Assembly (NCBI GenBank): GCA_963804825.1
Contig: CAWDRV010000005.1
Span: 186,001-250,000 of the forward strand
Source: JBKQVT01 sp963804825
GTDB taxonomy: Bacteria > Planctomycetota > Planctomycetia > Pirellulales > Thermoguttaceae
DNA: 64,000 nt
Direction: 5' to 3'
The notes below the pieces were generated by a model, which was given only the letters and a program-made list of their open reading frames with translations, did not search any database and had not been told where the DNA came from. This document shows positions 47,408 to 58,858 of the stretch, one piece after another. The position numbers and the translations under genes are program-made. Each line of letters opens with the position of its first letter. Position 1 is the first letter of the stretch.

Positions 47408-49040
47408 ATGGCTTCCTTCGTCATTGATCTGCTCTTTGGAGCCCTGACCGCGCTGATCGGCGCGGCGGGCGGGTGGTGGCTGTGCGGGACGCAATTCCGA
47501 CGCGGCGGCAACTCGGAGGGCAACGCCAAGGTCCGCTATGCCGGCAAAATGTTGATCCGCCTCCGTGACCTGGCCACGCGCGTGGCCGTCGACGTTGAGG
47601 AGCACGCCAGCCGCGTCGAGGAGATCAACGACGAACTGACCGGCGCGGACGACCATCAGCCCAGCTTGATCGTGGACGTGGTGGCCAAGCTGATCCACGC
47701 CAACCAGAAGATCCAAAAGCGGCTTACCTCGACGGAGAACAAGCTCCGCGAGCAGGCCGCACAGATTCAGAGCAACGCCTTCGAGGCCCGCACCGACGCG
47801 GTCACGTTGCTGGCCAATCGGCGCGCGTTCGACGACGAGCTGGCCCGGCGCCTGGCCGAGCTTCGCCGCCACGGTCGGACCTTTTCCTTGATCATGGCCG
47901 ACGTGGACCGGTTCAAGAAAGTGAACGACGCGTATGGGCACCAGGTGGGCGATGAAGTGTTGCGGGACGTGGCGAAATTGCTCCGCTGGAAGATGCGGGA
48001 GATGGACCTCGTGGCCCGGTATGGCGGCGAGGAGTTCGCCGTTATTCTGCCGGGGACGGACGCGGTCGAGGCTTGCAAGGCGGCGGCCCGCGCCCGCGAG
48101 GCGATCGAAGAAGCCCGCTTCCACCACTGCGGAGAGGCCCTGCGCGTCACCGTGAGCTTTGGCGTGGCGGAGGCGTCGGCCGCGGAAAACGAGATCGCCG
48201 TCGTCCTTCGCACCGACAAGGCCCTGTATGCGGCCAAGGCGGGCGGCCGCAATTGCGTCTATTGGCACGACGGCCAAACCACGCGACCGGCCGGGTCCGG
48301 CGCGAAATCCGTTTCGCCCGCATCCGATCTTCCGCGAGGGGGCGAATCGGCGACGCCCGAGCGCGCCGGCGAAGAACAACGCGCCGCCCAGCAGCAGGCC
48401 GCCGGCGAGCAACAGCCCGCCGGCCGTCGGCGCATCGCCGCGGGGCCTCGCAAGGAATTCGTCGCCGCCACCGCGGACGCGGCCGACTTGTCAGAATGGA
48501 CCGCGGCGACCGACTTGCCCACGCGGACCAACTTTTGCCAGCAGGTGCGAAACCGCGTGGCCGAGTGGAAACGAGGCGGCGCGGCCTTCTCCATCCTCCT
48601 CGTTGAAGTGAGCCCGTGTGAAGACCCCGGACAACGAGACTCCACAGAACTTCGCCGTTTGTCCATGTCGGCCGTGACCAAATTGCTCGCCGGCAACGTC
48701 CGCGAGATGGATGTCGTGGGGCAGTACGCCCCGGGCTGTTTCGCGCTGCTGTTGCCGTCGGCCAGGCTGGCCGACGCCATCCAGATCGCCGAGCGGCTTC
48801 GAGCGGAGTTCGCACAGATTCACCGTTCCACGCAAGCGGACGCGGAGCAACCGAAACTCACGCTGAGTGTCGCCGTGGCGCAAGTCATGGAGAGCGACGA
48901 CACGCCTCTCGTTGCTGAAGCGCGCGGAAACGGCCTTGGATGCCGCCCATCGTCGAGGAGGCGACCGGGCCTACTACCACGACGGCGACCGCTGTGTGCC
49001 GATCGCCGCCATGCTCGAGACGATGGACTACCTCTCGTGA
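47408..49040 (+). CDS. Membrane-anchored diguanylate cyclase with second, degenerate GGDEF domain, frameshifted
   Basis: About 543 residues from ATG 47408 (AGAGGGG upstream). One N-terminal helix (SFVIDLLFGALTALIGAAGGWW), a coiled stretch, then an active GGDEF domain: DAVTLLANRRAFDDEL, ADVDRFKKVND and RYGGEEFAVILPG. After a linker rich in Gln, Ala and Glu a second domain has DLPTRTNF and QYAPGCFALLLPSA, lacking GGDEF, so it is probably inactive and regulatory. Near 48935 the frame changes; the next frame continues SLLKRAETALDAAHRRGGD to TGA 49038-49040. Makes cyclic di-GMP from GTP. Confidence 0.85.
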
Positions 49041-49047
49041 GAGGTTC

Positions 49048-50948
<1,901 letters not shown>

Positions 50949-50955
<7 letters not shown>

Positions 50956-52379
50956 GAACGGTCGGTCCCCTTTTCGTTCAAGGCGGCGCCGAACGCGGCG
51001 ACCAGGACGGATTCCTCGCCGTCCAGCAGCGTGCGGGGATCGACCAGCACCTGGCCCTGATGCACGCGGGCGAAGACCGGCGGGGCATGACGCCGCAGCC
51101 GCGCGGCGATCTCGCCGGGCGCCAGCCCCGCGGACTGGACGGCCACCAGCCGCGTGGGCAGGTCTTGCGCGGGCAGCGAACCGCTTCCCATCTGCGAGGC
51201 CCCCTCGACGACCGCGGCCGTTGCGCCCGGCGCCGCCGCGGCGATCGCCGCCGCGATCCGGTCCGCTTGGGTCCCGAGGTCGGCCAGGCTGCGGCGAAGC
51301 ATCCGCAGCGTCGGAATTTCGCAAAGCGCACGGGCCTGGTCGAGAAACAACACCAGCGTGGCCTCCAGCGCCGCCAGCGTGAGTTTATCGACGCGGACGA
51401 TCCGGGCCAGCGGGTTCTTGCGGACCGCCTCGATCCAGGCCGCCTTGCCGAGAATGATCCCGCCCTGCGGGCCGCCGATCATCTTGTCGGCGCTCGATGT
51501 GACCAGGTCGGCCCCGACGGACACCGACTCGCCCAGCGTCGGCTCCGGCTGAAATCCAAATTGGCTGAAATCGATCAACGCGCCGGCGCCGACGTCGTCG
51601 ATGACCGGAATTCCCCGGTCCCGGCCGAGCCGGACCAGGTCGGCCAGCGGCGTCTCGGCGGTAAAGCCCACGATCTTGTAGTTGCTCGGATGCACGCGGA
51701 GGATGGCGGCCGTCTCGGCGGTGATGGCGCGTTGGTAATCGCGGAGATGGGTCTTGTTGGTCGTGCCCACCTCGACCAACCGTGCCCCGGCGGCGGCCAT
51801 GACCTCGGGAAGGCGGAAGGAACCGCCGATCTCGACGAGCTGGCCGCGGGACACGATCACTTCCCGGCCGGCGGCCACGGTATTGAGCACCAGCGCGGTG
51901 GCCGCGGCGTTGTTGTTGACCACCGTGGCGGCCTCGGCGCCGGTCAAGCGCCGCAGGAGTTCCTCGATCCGCCCGTCGCGGCGCGATCGCTCGCCGGTGT
52001 CCACGTCGATCTGGAGCAGGCAATAGCCCGACAGCTCCTCGGCAATCCGGCGGACGGCCTGCCGGGGGAGCACCGCGCGGCCCAGCGCCGTGTGGAGAAT
52101 GATTCCCGTGGCGTTGATCGCGCGCCGGTAATGCGGTCCCAAGGCCGCCCGGATTCGCCGGTCCACGTCGGCCAGGATCATGGCTTGCAGCGAGTCGGCG
52201 TTCATGTCCCGGGCGTTATCGAGTTGGACCGCCTGTCGGGCGGCCTCGGTGGCCGCGCGGATCGCCTCGACGACGACCGCCCGCGGCGCGCCGGCCCCCG
52301 GTTCCTGCGCCTCGACCGTCCGCAGCAAGACCTCGACGGCCGGGATGGATCGCAATAGTTCGTGTTGTGGCAGGCCCAT
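50949..52379 (-). CDS. selA: L-seryl-tRNA(Sec) selenium transferase
   Basis: 476 residues. The PLP lysine is in SSADKMIGGPQGG, and INATGIILHTALGRA and NNNAAATALVL are typical. It converts seryl-tRNA(Sec) to selenocysteinyl-tRNA(Sec) using selenophosphate. I chose ATG 52379 (GGGAG eight bases upstream) over a start 21 bases further out. It heads the selAB operon, divergent from the dehydratase-selD operon. Confidence 0.94.
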
Positions 52380-52527
52380 GACGTGACTCCCGCAAAGCAA
52401 CGGTGAATGGGGGAACGGGAAAAGCCCGTCCCGCGTCCGATCATTCCTGTAAAACCATTGTACGATCCCTCTTGCGGCTTCACAATTGGCTGCCTTTCGG
52501 CGTTTCTATCGTGGGCGCGGCGGGCGT

Positions 52528-52606
52528 AGGGTGGGTCGAGCGCAGCGAGCCCCACCAAATTCCGTTGCGATTCTCTTGGTGGGGCTCGCTGCGCTCGACC
52601 CACCCT
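52528..52606. repeat. Perfect 31-bp inverted repeat in the selA/dehydratase divergent region
   Basis: Arms 52528-52558 and 52576-52606 are exact reverse complements around a 17-base loop. The core is GGTCGAGCGCAGCGAGCC. One arm recurs at 8548-8576 inside the SCO gene. It lies in the 335-base region that must contain the promoters of both operons. Confidence 0.9.
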
Positions 52607-52714
52607 GCATTTTGAATCGCACGGTGTGGACGTTTCCGCGTGGTTGCGGTATAAAGGAAGGAAAGAAGGGATGGATGCGAGAACTTTCCCGTGGAACGAA
52701 GGCGAGGACATGCC

Positions 52715-53948
52715 ATGAGCCAATGCTGCGGCAATCGGCCGGCCGCGACAAAACCGGCGTCCGCCGGCGACGTGGACCCGTTGGGCTGGTTCGCCAATAT
52801 GCTGAACCACTGCCATGAATACGCCAGCGAGGCGAAGTCGGCCGGCCGGCGGGTGGTGGGCATCTTGTGCGAATTCACGCCGCGGGAACTCATCATGGCG
52901 GCCGGCGGCGTGCCCGTCTGCCTCTGCGGCGGATCGGCCAAAACCATCCCCGCCGCCGAAGAACATCTGCCCGCCAATTTGTGCCCGCTGATCAAATCGA
53001 CCTTCGGATACCACGTCCTGCGGAACAATCCGTTCCTGGAAATGGCCGACCTGATCGTGGGCGAGACGACCTGCGACGGCAAGAAAAAGATGTATGAACT
53101 GATGGGCGAAACGCGGCCGGTCTACGTCCTCGAACTGCCGCAAAAGGCCGACGACCCCGACGCCGCCGAACATTGGTACGTCGAACTGAGGAAGTTCCGC
53201 GACTTCCTGCAAGACCGCTTTGCGACCACGATCACCGATTGTCAGCTTCGCCAGGCCATCGGGGTGATGAATCGGGAGCGGGCGTTGCGCCGCGAGCTGG
53301 CCGCGCTGATGCAGGCCGACGATCCGCCGCTCACCGGCCTGCAACTCCTGTCGCTGAAGAGCAGCATCTCCGGAATTCCCGCGGACCTCGACCAGTATGA
53401 AAAGGCGATCGCGATGTACCGCGGCCGGACCGCCGCCCCGCAGGGCGTTGCCCCGGTCCGCGTGCTGATGACCGGCGTGCCGATGGTCGCCGGGGCGGAA
53501 CGGGTGCTCGAACTCGTCGAGACCCACGGCGGCCGCGTCGTCGCCATGGAAAATTGCACCGGGTTGAAACCGATCCTCGAAGACGTTCGATCCCGCGGCG
53601 GCCGACCCGTTGCGGGCCTTGGCCGAAAAGTATTTCCACCTCCCCTGCTCCGTGATGACCCCGAATGGGCGCCGCTTGGAAACGCTCCGCCGGCTGGTCC
53701 GCGAGTATCGGCCCGAGTGCGTGATCGAGCTGATCTGGCAGGCCTGTCTGACCTACGACATCGAGTCGCATCGGATCCGCCGGCTGGCCGAAGAAGAGTT
53801 CGGCCTGCCGTATCTTCGCATCGAGACCGACTATTCCCCGTCCGATTCCGTTCGCATCGCCGTCCGCGTCGAGGCCTTGTTCGAGACGGTCCGCGGCCGA
53901 ACGGCGACGGCGACGACGGTGCCGGCGCCAACGTGCGGAAAGCCATGA
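52715..53948 (+). CDS. 2-Hydroxyacyl-CoA dehydratase / double-cubane-cluster-type reductase subunit 1, frameshifted
   Basis: About 410 residues. The HgdB-like signature is clear: CEFTPRELIMAAGGVPVCLCG, LPANLCPLIKSTFGY and ADLIVGETTCDGKKKMYEL; the second half has LMTGVPMVAGAERVLEL and WQACLTYDIESHR. Near 53588 an extra T (GTTCGAT) shifts the frame; the next frame gives DVDPAAADPLRALAEKYF to TGA 53946-53948. The family carries iron-sulfur clusters that, after ATP-driven reduction by a partner ATPase, perform very low-potential reductions or dehydrations. The N-terminus starts MSQCCG. First gene of the operon that ends with selD and the AhpD-like gene. Confidence 0.87.
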
Positions 53949-55069
53949 ACCGGATCGCTTACTGCCAGCCGCTGGTGCCGCCGGAATGGATCGCCGCGCA
54001 CGGCCTGCGGCCCGAGTGGCTCCGTCCGCAAACCGACAACAGTGACGGCAACGGCGACTACTGCCCCGACCAACCTGAAATGACGGGTGCCACGGTTGGC
54101 TTGTCCAACCGTGTTTCCAGCACTGCTGGACAAGCCAGCAGTGGCACCCGCGAATCGCCGTCCGGTCCACGCCGCGGCGTGTGTCCCGTGGCCGCGGGCC
54201 TGATCGATGCCGTCGCCCGTGGGTTCTCGGCCGCGGCCTTGGTGCTGACGACCACATGCGACCAGATGCGCTATGCGGCGGCGGCGCTGGAGAATCTACA
54301 GCGGCTTCCGGTTTTTCTCATGCACGTGCCCCGGACCTGGCAAACCGCGGCCGTGCGTGCGTTCTATGGCGAGGAGCTGCGGCGACTGGGGCGTTTTCTC
54401 GTCCGCTGCGGCGGAACGGCGCCGACCGCGGAAACCCTCCGCCGGACGATGGTCGGCTACGGGCAGGCCCGCGATGCGATTGGTCGCGGACGCGATTCTA
54501 TGTCGGCCCGCGAGGTCTTCGAGGCGGTGGCCGCCGTTCACGGCTGTCCAACCTCCATTCCCCTCTCCCCTTCTGCGCCAACTCCCCTCTCCCCTTGTGG
54601 GAGAGGGGTTGCGGGTGAGGGGGAGATTGAGGGGATTCCCTTGGCCCTGGTCGGCGGGCCGTTGCCCGACAGCGATCCTCCGCTGCTGGATATCATCGAA
54701 CAGGCCGGCGGCCGTGTCGTGCTCGACGCCACGGAATCGGGCGAGCGCACCCTGCCGGCGCCGTTTTGCCACGAGCGGCTGCACGCGGACCCGTTCGAGG
54801 AACTCGTGCGGGCCTATTTCGACGCGATCCCCGAGGTCTTCCGCCGCCCGAACGACCGCTTGTATGAATGGCTGCGGCAGGAGGTCGCACGGCGCGGGGT
54901 GCGCGGGCTGCTGGTGCGACGCTATCTCTGGTGCGATCTCTGGCACGCCGAGTTGCCTCGGCTGCGGCAAGAGTGTTCCGTGCCCGTGCTCGAATGGGAC
55001 GCGATCGGCGATGCCCCCGCCGCCGGCGACCTGGGTCGCTTGGAAGCCTTCTTGGAAATGCTGCGATGA
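53945..55069 (+). CDS. 2-Hydroxyacyl-CoA dehydratase-type subunit 2, with two in-frame repeats
   Basis: 374 residues. Family cysteines: AYCQPLVPPEW near the N-terminus, GVCPVAAGLIDAV and LVLTTTCDQMRYAAAALENL, then FCHERLHADPF and YLWCDLWHAELP. Residues about 47-69 and 202-231 are translated palindromic repeats (54085-54149 and 54550-54637) and are not expected in relatives. The gene overlaps subunit 1 by four bases and subunit 3 by four bases (ATGA). It is probably the partner of subunit 1 in one cluster-bearing heterocomplex. Confidence 0.82.
   Translation: MNRIAYCQPLVPPEWIAAHGLRPEWLRPQTDNSDGNGDYCPDQPEMTGATVGLSNRVSSTAGQASSGTRESPSGPRRGVCPVAAGLIDAVARGFSAAALVLTTTCDQMRYAAAALENLQRLPVFLMHVPRTWQTAAVRAFYGEELRRLGRFLVRCGGTAPTAETLRRTMVGYGQARDAIGRGRDSMSAREVFEAVAAVHGCPTSIPLSPSAPTPLSPCGRGVAGEGEIEGIPLALVGGPLPDSDPPLLDIIEQAGGRVVLDATESGERTLPAPFCHERLHADPFEELVRAYFDAIPEVFRRPNDRLYEWLRQEVARRGVRGLLVRRYLWCDLWHAELPRLRQECSVPVLEWDAIGDAPAAGDLGRLEAFLEMLR
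54085..54149. repeat. Double-hairpin palindromic element, in frame in dehydratase subunit 2
   Basis: Hairpin 1 (54091-54113) has stem CACGGTTGG / CCAACCGTG, and hairpin 2 (54121-54143) has stem CACTGCTGG / CCAGCAGTG. Outer GGGTGC and GCACCC pair as well. It is the same family as 1212-1297, but hairpin 1 differs on both sides of the stem in a way that keeps pairing. Confidence 0.88.
54550..54637. repeat. CCCCTCTCCCC palindrome, in frame in dehydratase subunit 2
   Basis: Two CCCCTCTCCCC units and their complement GGGAGAGGGG, then GGGTGAGGGGGAG, with the outer arms CCTCCATTCCCC / GGGGAGATTGAGGGG partly paired. It is translated without a stop. Confidence 0.75.
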
Positions 55070-56442
55070 ACGAGCCTGCCCGACGCATCACGCTGGACGA
55101 GTGGGACCGCCGCTACGGGGCGTTGAAGGCGGCCGGGCTGTGCGAGCCGGCCTACGGCGGGCCGCTCCGCCGGCACGTCCGGCGCGGCGACGTGCGGCTG
55201 CTTCGGCTCCGCATCGACAATTCCCCCGCCGCGCTGCGGCTCTGGAACTTCCTGCTGTCCGAGGAGGACCGGCTGCGCCAAGCTCGGACGGAGGGCAAGC
55301 GGCTCGTCGCGGCCATGAAAGACTTGGGCACGGTCCCGGTGATGGCCTACTCGCTCGACGACGTTGTGACCTTCTATGCCGACGGGGCGTGGTGGCTGCC
55401 GTGCGTCATGCAGGACCAGACCTCCGTCCTGGAACTGGCCGACCAGTTGGGCATCGACGAATCGTTTTGCCCGGTGCGTGCGATGTTGGGCGCTTACGTG
55501 AGCGCGGCCCACTTTCCGCTGCCGGACCTGACCACGTGCAGCGTGGGCGCGACCTGCGACGACGTGTCCGCCGTCTCGCAACGGCTGGCCGCCTTGGGGT
55601 TCGACATCTTCTGGTGGGAAATGCCGCATCGCCGGCATCCGGACTCCGGCGAGCCGGCGGTGACGCTGCCCGGCGGGTTCGCAGCGGCGGAAAGCCAGGT
55701 GGCGCTGGTCCGCGGCGAGCTGGATCGCGTGCGGCAGGCGTTGCAGTCGCTCGCCGGACAAACGCTCGACGACGCGCGGCTGGCGGCCGGCATCGCGCGG
55801 GCCAACCGCGTGCGGTCGCTGCTGGACCAACTGCGCCGGCTGGCCTATACTTCCCGCCCCTGCCCGCTGCCGGCGCTGGAAATGCTCATCGCCGAGATGC
55901 TGGCCATCCATTTCTGCTCCGATCCGGCCGAGACGACCGCCGTCCTGGAGGACCTGCTGGCGGAAGTGAACCGCCGGGTGCTGGCCGGCCAGGGCGTGCT
56001 CGATGAGCCGGCGGTCCGGGTGTTCTGGGTCAATCCGGTGGCCGACCTGCGGGTGATGAACCTGCTGGAGGACGCCGGCGGCCGGATGTGCGGCACCGAG
56101 TATCTCTTCTGCCATGCCTTGGACCCGATCCCCACGGACCTGCCGCCGATGGAAGCCTTGGCGCGGATGGCGCTGGCCGATCCGATGGTCGGCTCGCCGC
56201 TGGATCGGGCCGGGCGGATCGTCGCCGACGTGCGGCGGTTCGGGGCGGAGGCGGTCGTCGTGTCGCGCATTCCCGGCGCAAGTCATTGCGGCCTGGAGGG
56301 CGGCCTGATCGGCGACGTGGTCCGCCGGCAATGCGGCGTTCCCGTGATGGAGATCGAGGTCCCGCCGATTACCGACGCCCTGGAGCCGACGCTGCGGACG
56401 CGATTGGAAGCCCTGGTCGAAACAGTCAAGGAGCGGAAATAG
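55066..56442 (+). CDS. 2-Hydroxyacyl-CoA dehydratase-type subunit 3
   Basis: 458 residues. Cysteines that could bind clusters are in WWLPCVMQDQ, ESFCPVRAMLGAYV and LTTCSVGATCDD, and later IHFCSDPAE and MCGTEYLFCHA. The overall pattern fits the D-component family. A third cluster-type subunit is unusual beside the normal pair. It overlaps subunit 2 by four bases and ends two bases before the ATPase ATG at 56445. The frame is intact. Confidence 0.78.
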   Translation: MNEPARRITLDEWDRRYGALKAAGLCEPAYGGPLRRHVRRGDVRLLRLRIDNSPAALRLWNFLLSEEDRLRQARTEGKRLVAAMKDLGTVPVMAYSLDDVVTFYADGAWWLPCVMQDQTSVLELADQLGIDESFCPVRAMLGAYVSAAHFPLPDLTTCSVGATCDDVSAVSQRLAALGFDIFWWEMPHRRHPDSGEPAVTLPGGFAAAESQVALVRGELDRVRQALQSLAGQTLDDARLAAGIARANRVRSLLDQLRRLAYTSRPCPLPALEMLIAEMLAIHFCSDPAETTAVLEDLLAEVNRRVLAGQGVLDEPAVRVFWVNPVADLRVMNLLEDAGGRMCGTEYLFCHALDPIPTDLPPMEALARMALADPMVGSPLDRAGRIVADVRRFGAEAVVVSRIPGASHCGLEGGLIGDVVRRQCGVPVMEIEVPPITDALEPTLRTRLEALVETVKERK

Positions 56443-56444
56443 CG

Positions 56445-57242
56445 ATGATTTGCGCAGGCATCGATGCAGGGTCGCGGACGTTGAAGATCGTCCTCTGGGA
56501 CGCCGGGCGGCGGACGCCGCTGGCCGCCCGGGTGGTCGATCAGGGAATCGACCAGGACCGTCTGGCCGCCGAGCTTTTGGATCGGCTTTTGGAAGAGCAC
56601 GGGCTGCGGCGCGACGAGTTGGGCGGCGTGGTGGCCACCGGTTACGGCCGCAAGCTGGTCGGCGCGACGCGGACCGCGGTGACCGAGATCACCTGCCAGG
56701 CTTGGGGCGTCCGCCACGGCGTGCCCGGGGCGCGGACGATCATCGACATCGGCGGCCAGGACAGCAAGCTGGTCCGGCTCAGCGCCAACGGCACGGTGGC
56801 CGACTTCGTGATGAACGACCGTTGCGCCGCCGGCAGCGGGCGTTTTTTGGAAATGCTGGCCGCGCAGCTCGGGACCAAGTTCAGCGAGCTGGAATCGCTC
56901 GTCCGGCGGAGCCGCAACCCGGCCACCATCAGCAGCATGTGCGTCGTGTTCGCCGAGACCGAGATTGTCGGCCTGCTGGCCTCGGGTGTGCTGCCGGAGG
57001 ACATTCTCACCGGCGTCGAGACGGCCATTGCCACGCGGATTGCGGCGATGGCGGGCCATGCAATGGCCGAGCCGATCGTGTTTACGGGCGGCGTGGCGTT
57101 GGCGCCGGGAATGCGCCGCGCGCTGGCCGAGGTTTTGGGGCGTCCGGTGCAAGTCGCCCCGGAGCCGCAATGCACCTGCGCGCTGGGCGCCGCGCTGGTG
57201 GCGGCCGACCGCCTCGGCGGCCTGCCGCCCGTCCATACGTGA
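56445..57242 (+). CDS. BadF/BadG/HgdC-type activator ATPase
   Basis: 265 residues of the ASKHA fold. Nucleotide motifs: GIDAGSRTLKIVLWD and DIGGQDSKLVRLS. The bridging [4Fe-4S] cluster Cys residues are in DRCAAGSGRFLEM and SMCVVFAETEIVGLLA. FTGGVALAPGMRRAL completes the fold. It hydrolyses ATP to push one electron at very low potential into the dehydratase-type partners encoded just upstream. It lies 62 bases before selD. Confidence 0.9.
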   Translation: MICAGIDAGSRTLKIVLWDAGRRTPLAARVVDQGIDQDRLAAELLDRLLEEHGLRRDELGGVVATGYGRKLVGATRTAVTEITCQAWGVRHGVPGARTIIDIGGQDSKLVRLSANGTVADFVMNDRCAAGSGRFLEMLAAQLGTKFSELESLVRRSRNPATISSMCVVFAETEIVGLLASGVLPEDILTGVETAIATRIAAMAGHAMAEPIVFTGGVALAPGMRRALAEVLGRPVQVAPEPQCTCALGAALVAADRLGGLPPVHT

Positions 57243-57303
57243 ATGGACCGTTGCTTGCACCATGGTGGTGCATGGCGTAAGATGAAATGGGGGAAGGGCC
57301 GCC

Positions 57304-58560
57304 GTGAAGGACTTGGAAAAACGCCGCCGCGTGATGCAACGCTCGATGCGGTTGGGACATTGCATCTGCGACCCGAAGACGGCCTGCCCCTGCGAAATCT
57401 TCCGCAGCGAGGACCTCTGCCCGTGCGCCGGGGAGGAATACGCCGCTGCGGCCGGGCCGGTCCGCTTGACCGAGTTGGTCCGGACGGCCGGCTGCGGATC
57501 GAAGATCGACCAGGCCACGTTGCAGCGGGTCTTGGCGGGGCTGCCTGCGCCGGCCGATCCGCGGGTGCTCGTCGGGATGCCGGCCGGCGACGACGCCGGC
57601 GTCTATCTGCTCGATGAGCGGACGGCCCTGGTGCAAACCGTCGATGTCTTCTCGCCCCCGGTGGACGATCCCTGCTTGTTCGGCCGGATCGCCGCCGCCA
57701 ATTCGCTCAGCGACGTGTATGCGATGGGCGGCCGGCCGCTCACCGCGCTGTCGGTGGTGGGCTTTCCCGCGAAAAAACTCCCCGACGCCGTTCTCCACGA
57801 GATCCTCCGCGGCGGGCTGGACACCATGACCGAAGCCGGCGTGGCCGTGATCGGCGGCCATAGCATCCAGGACGATCGAGATCATGGCGGGCTTCGCGGT
57901 CACCGGCCTGGTCGATCCGCGGCGGATCGCCACCAACGCGGCCGCCCGGCCGGGCGATCGGCTCGTCTTGACCAAGCCGCTGGGCACGGGCATCCTCGAT
58001 TTTCGCCGGCCAGATCGGCCGCGCCCGTCCGGCCGCGACCGCCGCCGCGGCCCGGTCCATGTCCGCGCTGAACCGCCGCGCGGCCGAGCTGATGGGCCAA
58101 TTCGACGCCCACGCCTGCACCGACGTGACCGGCTTCGGTTTGATGGGCCATCTGAAGTCGATGGCCGTGGCCAGCCGGGTGGATATCGAACTGCTCTGGG
58201 ACGACGTGCCGCTGTTGCCCGGCGTGCTGGAACTGGCGGCCGAGGGGGTCATTCCCGGCGCCGTCGAGCGAAACAAGGAATCGTCCGCCGACGCGCTGGC
58301 CGCGGTCGAGGGCGTCGCGCCGGCCGAGATCGAAATCCTCTTCGACGCCCAAACGTCGGGCGGATTGCTGATCGCGCTGCCGGAGTCGGCCGCCGCGGGC
58401 TTCGTCACCCGGCTGCACGCCGAGGGCATCGCGGAAGCGGCGGTCGTCGGCCGCGTCGTGGCCGAAGGGACCGGGCGGATCGTCGTTCGCGGCGAAGGAC
58501 GGCGGCAGGCGGCCCGTGGATCCGCTTCGATTCCAACATCCCATCCAACATCCCATTCCC
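57304..58560 (+). CDS. selD: Selenophosphate synthetase SelD with Cys-rich N-terminus, two frameshifts
   Basis: Makes selenophosphate from selenide and ATP. The start is GTG 57304. Residues 1-44 are an extra segment with Cys pairs (LGHCICDPKTACPCEI, EDLCPCAGE). The core follows: TAGCGSKID (active Cys, not Sec), GDDAGVYLL, GRIAAANSLSDVYAMGG and GGHSIQD. An extra base near 57875 moves the frame (MAGFAVTGLVDP), another near 58010 (one T too many in GATTTTCG) leads to ILDFAGQIGRARP, DVTGFGLMGHLKSM and LFDAQTSGGLLIAL. No stop is seen in this last frame before the next gene; the end is placed near 58560 by homology. It is the fifth gene of the dehydratase operon. Confidence 0.87.
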
Positions 58561-58574
58561 AGGAGACCAATCGC

Positions 58575-58858
58575 ATGAGTTGCTGTGAGCATGAGCAGCG
58601 GCGGAGGAAGTGCAGGGGAAATTCCAGGCCTTCCTCGGGGCGGTCAACGCGCCGGGGCGGCTCGGCTCGCGGACGAAACGGGCCGTGGCCGTCGCGCTTT
58701 CGGTGTTGGCCCGTTGCGGCCCCTGCGTGAAGCATCACGTCGGCAAGGCGCGGGAGGAAGGCTTTACGCCCGAGGAGATCGACGAGGCCGCCTGGATGGC
58801 CATTGCCTTCGGCGGCTCGCCGACGATGATGTTTTATAACGAGGCGAAGAAGGGCTAA
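58575..58858 (+). CDS. AhpD-like carboxymuconolactone-decarboxylase-family protein, probably frameshifted
   Basis: About 95 residues. AGGAG lies nine bases before ATG 58575, whose frame gives MSCCEHEQ; one base is missing near 58599, after which the true frame gives AAEEVQGKFQAFLGAVNAP and VLARCGPCVKHHVGKA to TAA 58856-58858. The motif CGPCVKHH matches the redox Cys pair and His of AhpD-like proteins, which reduce peroxides or act as disulfide carriers. If the N-terminus is not accepted, GTG 58610 is the alternative start. Last gene of the dehydratase-selD operon. Confidence 0.8.

Noticed and set aside
58586..58594. TGA codons upstream of the AhpD-like frame as Sec codons
   Set aside because: Two TGAs within nine bases and no hairpin; the ATG 58575 with AGGAG and one missing base explains the start better.
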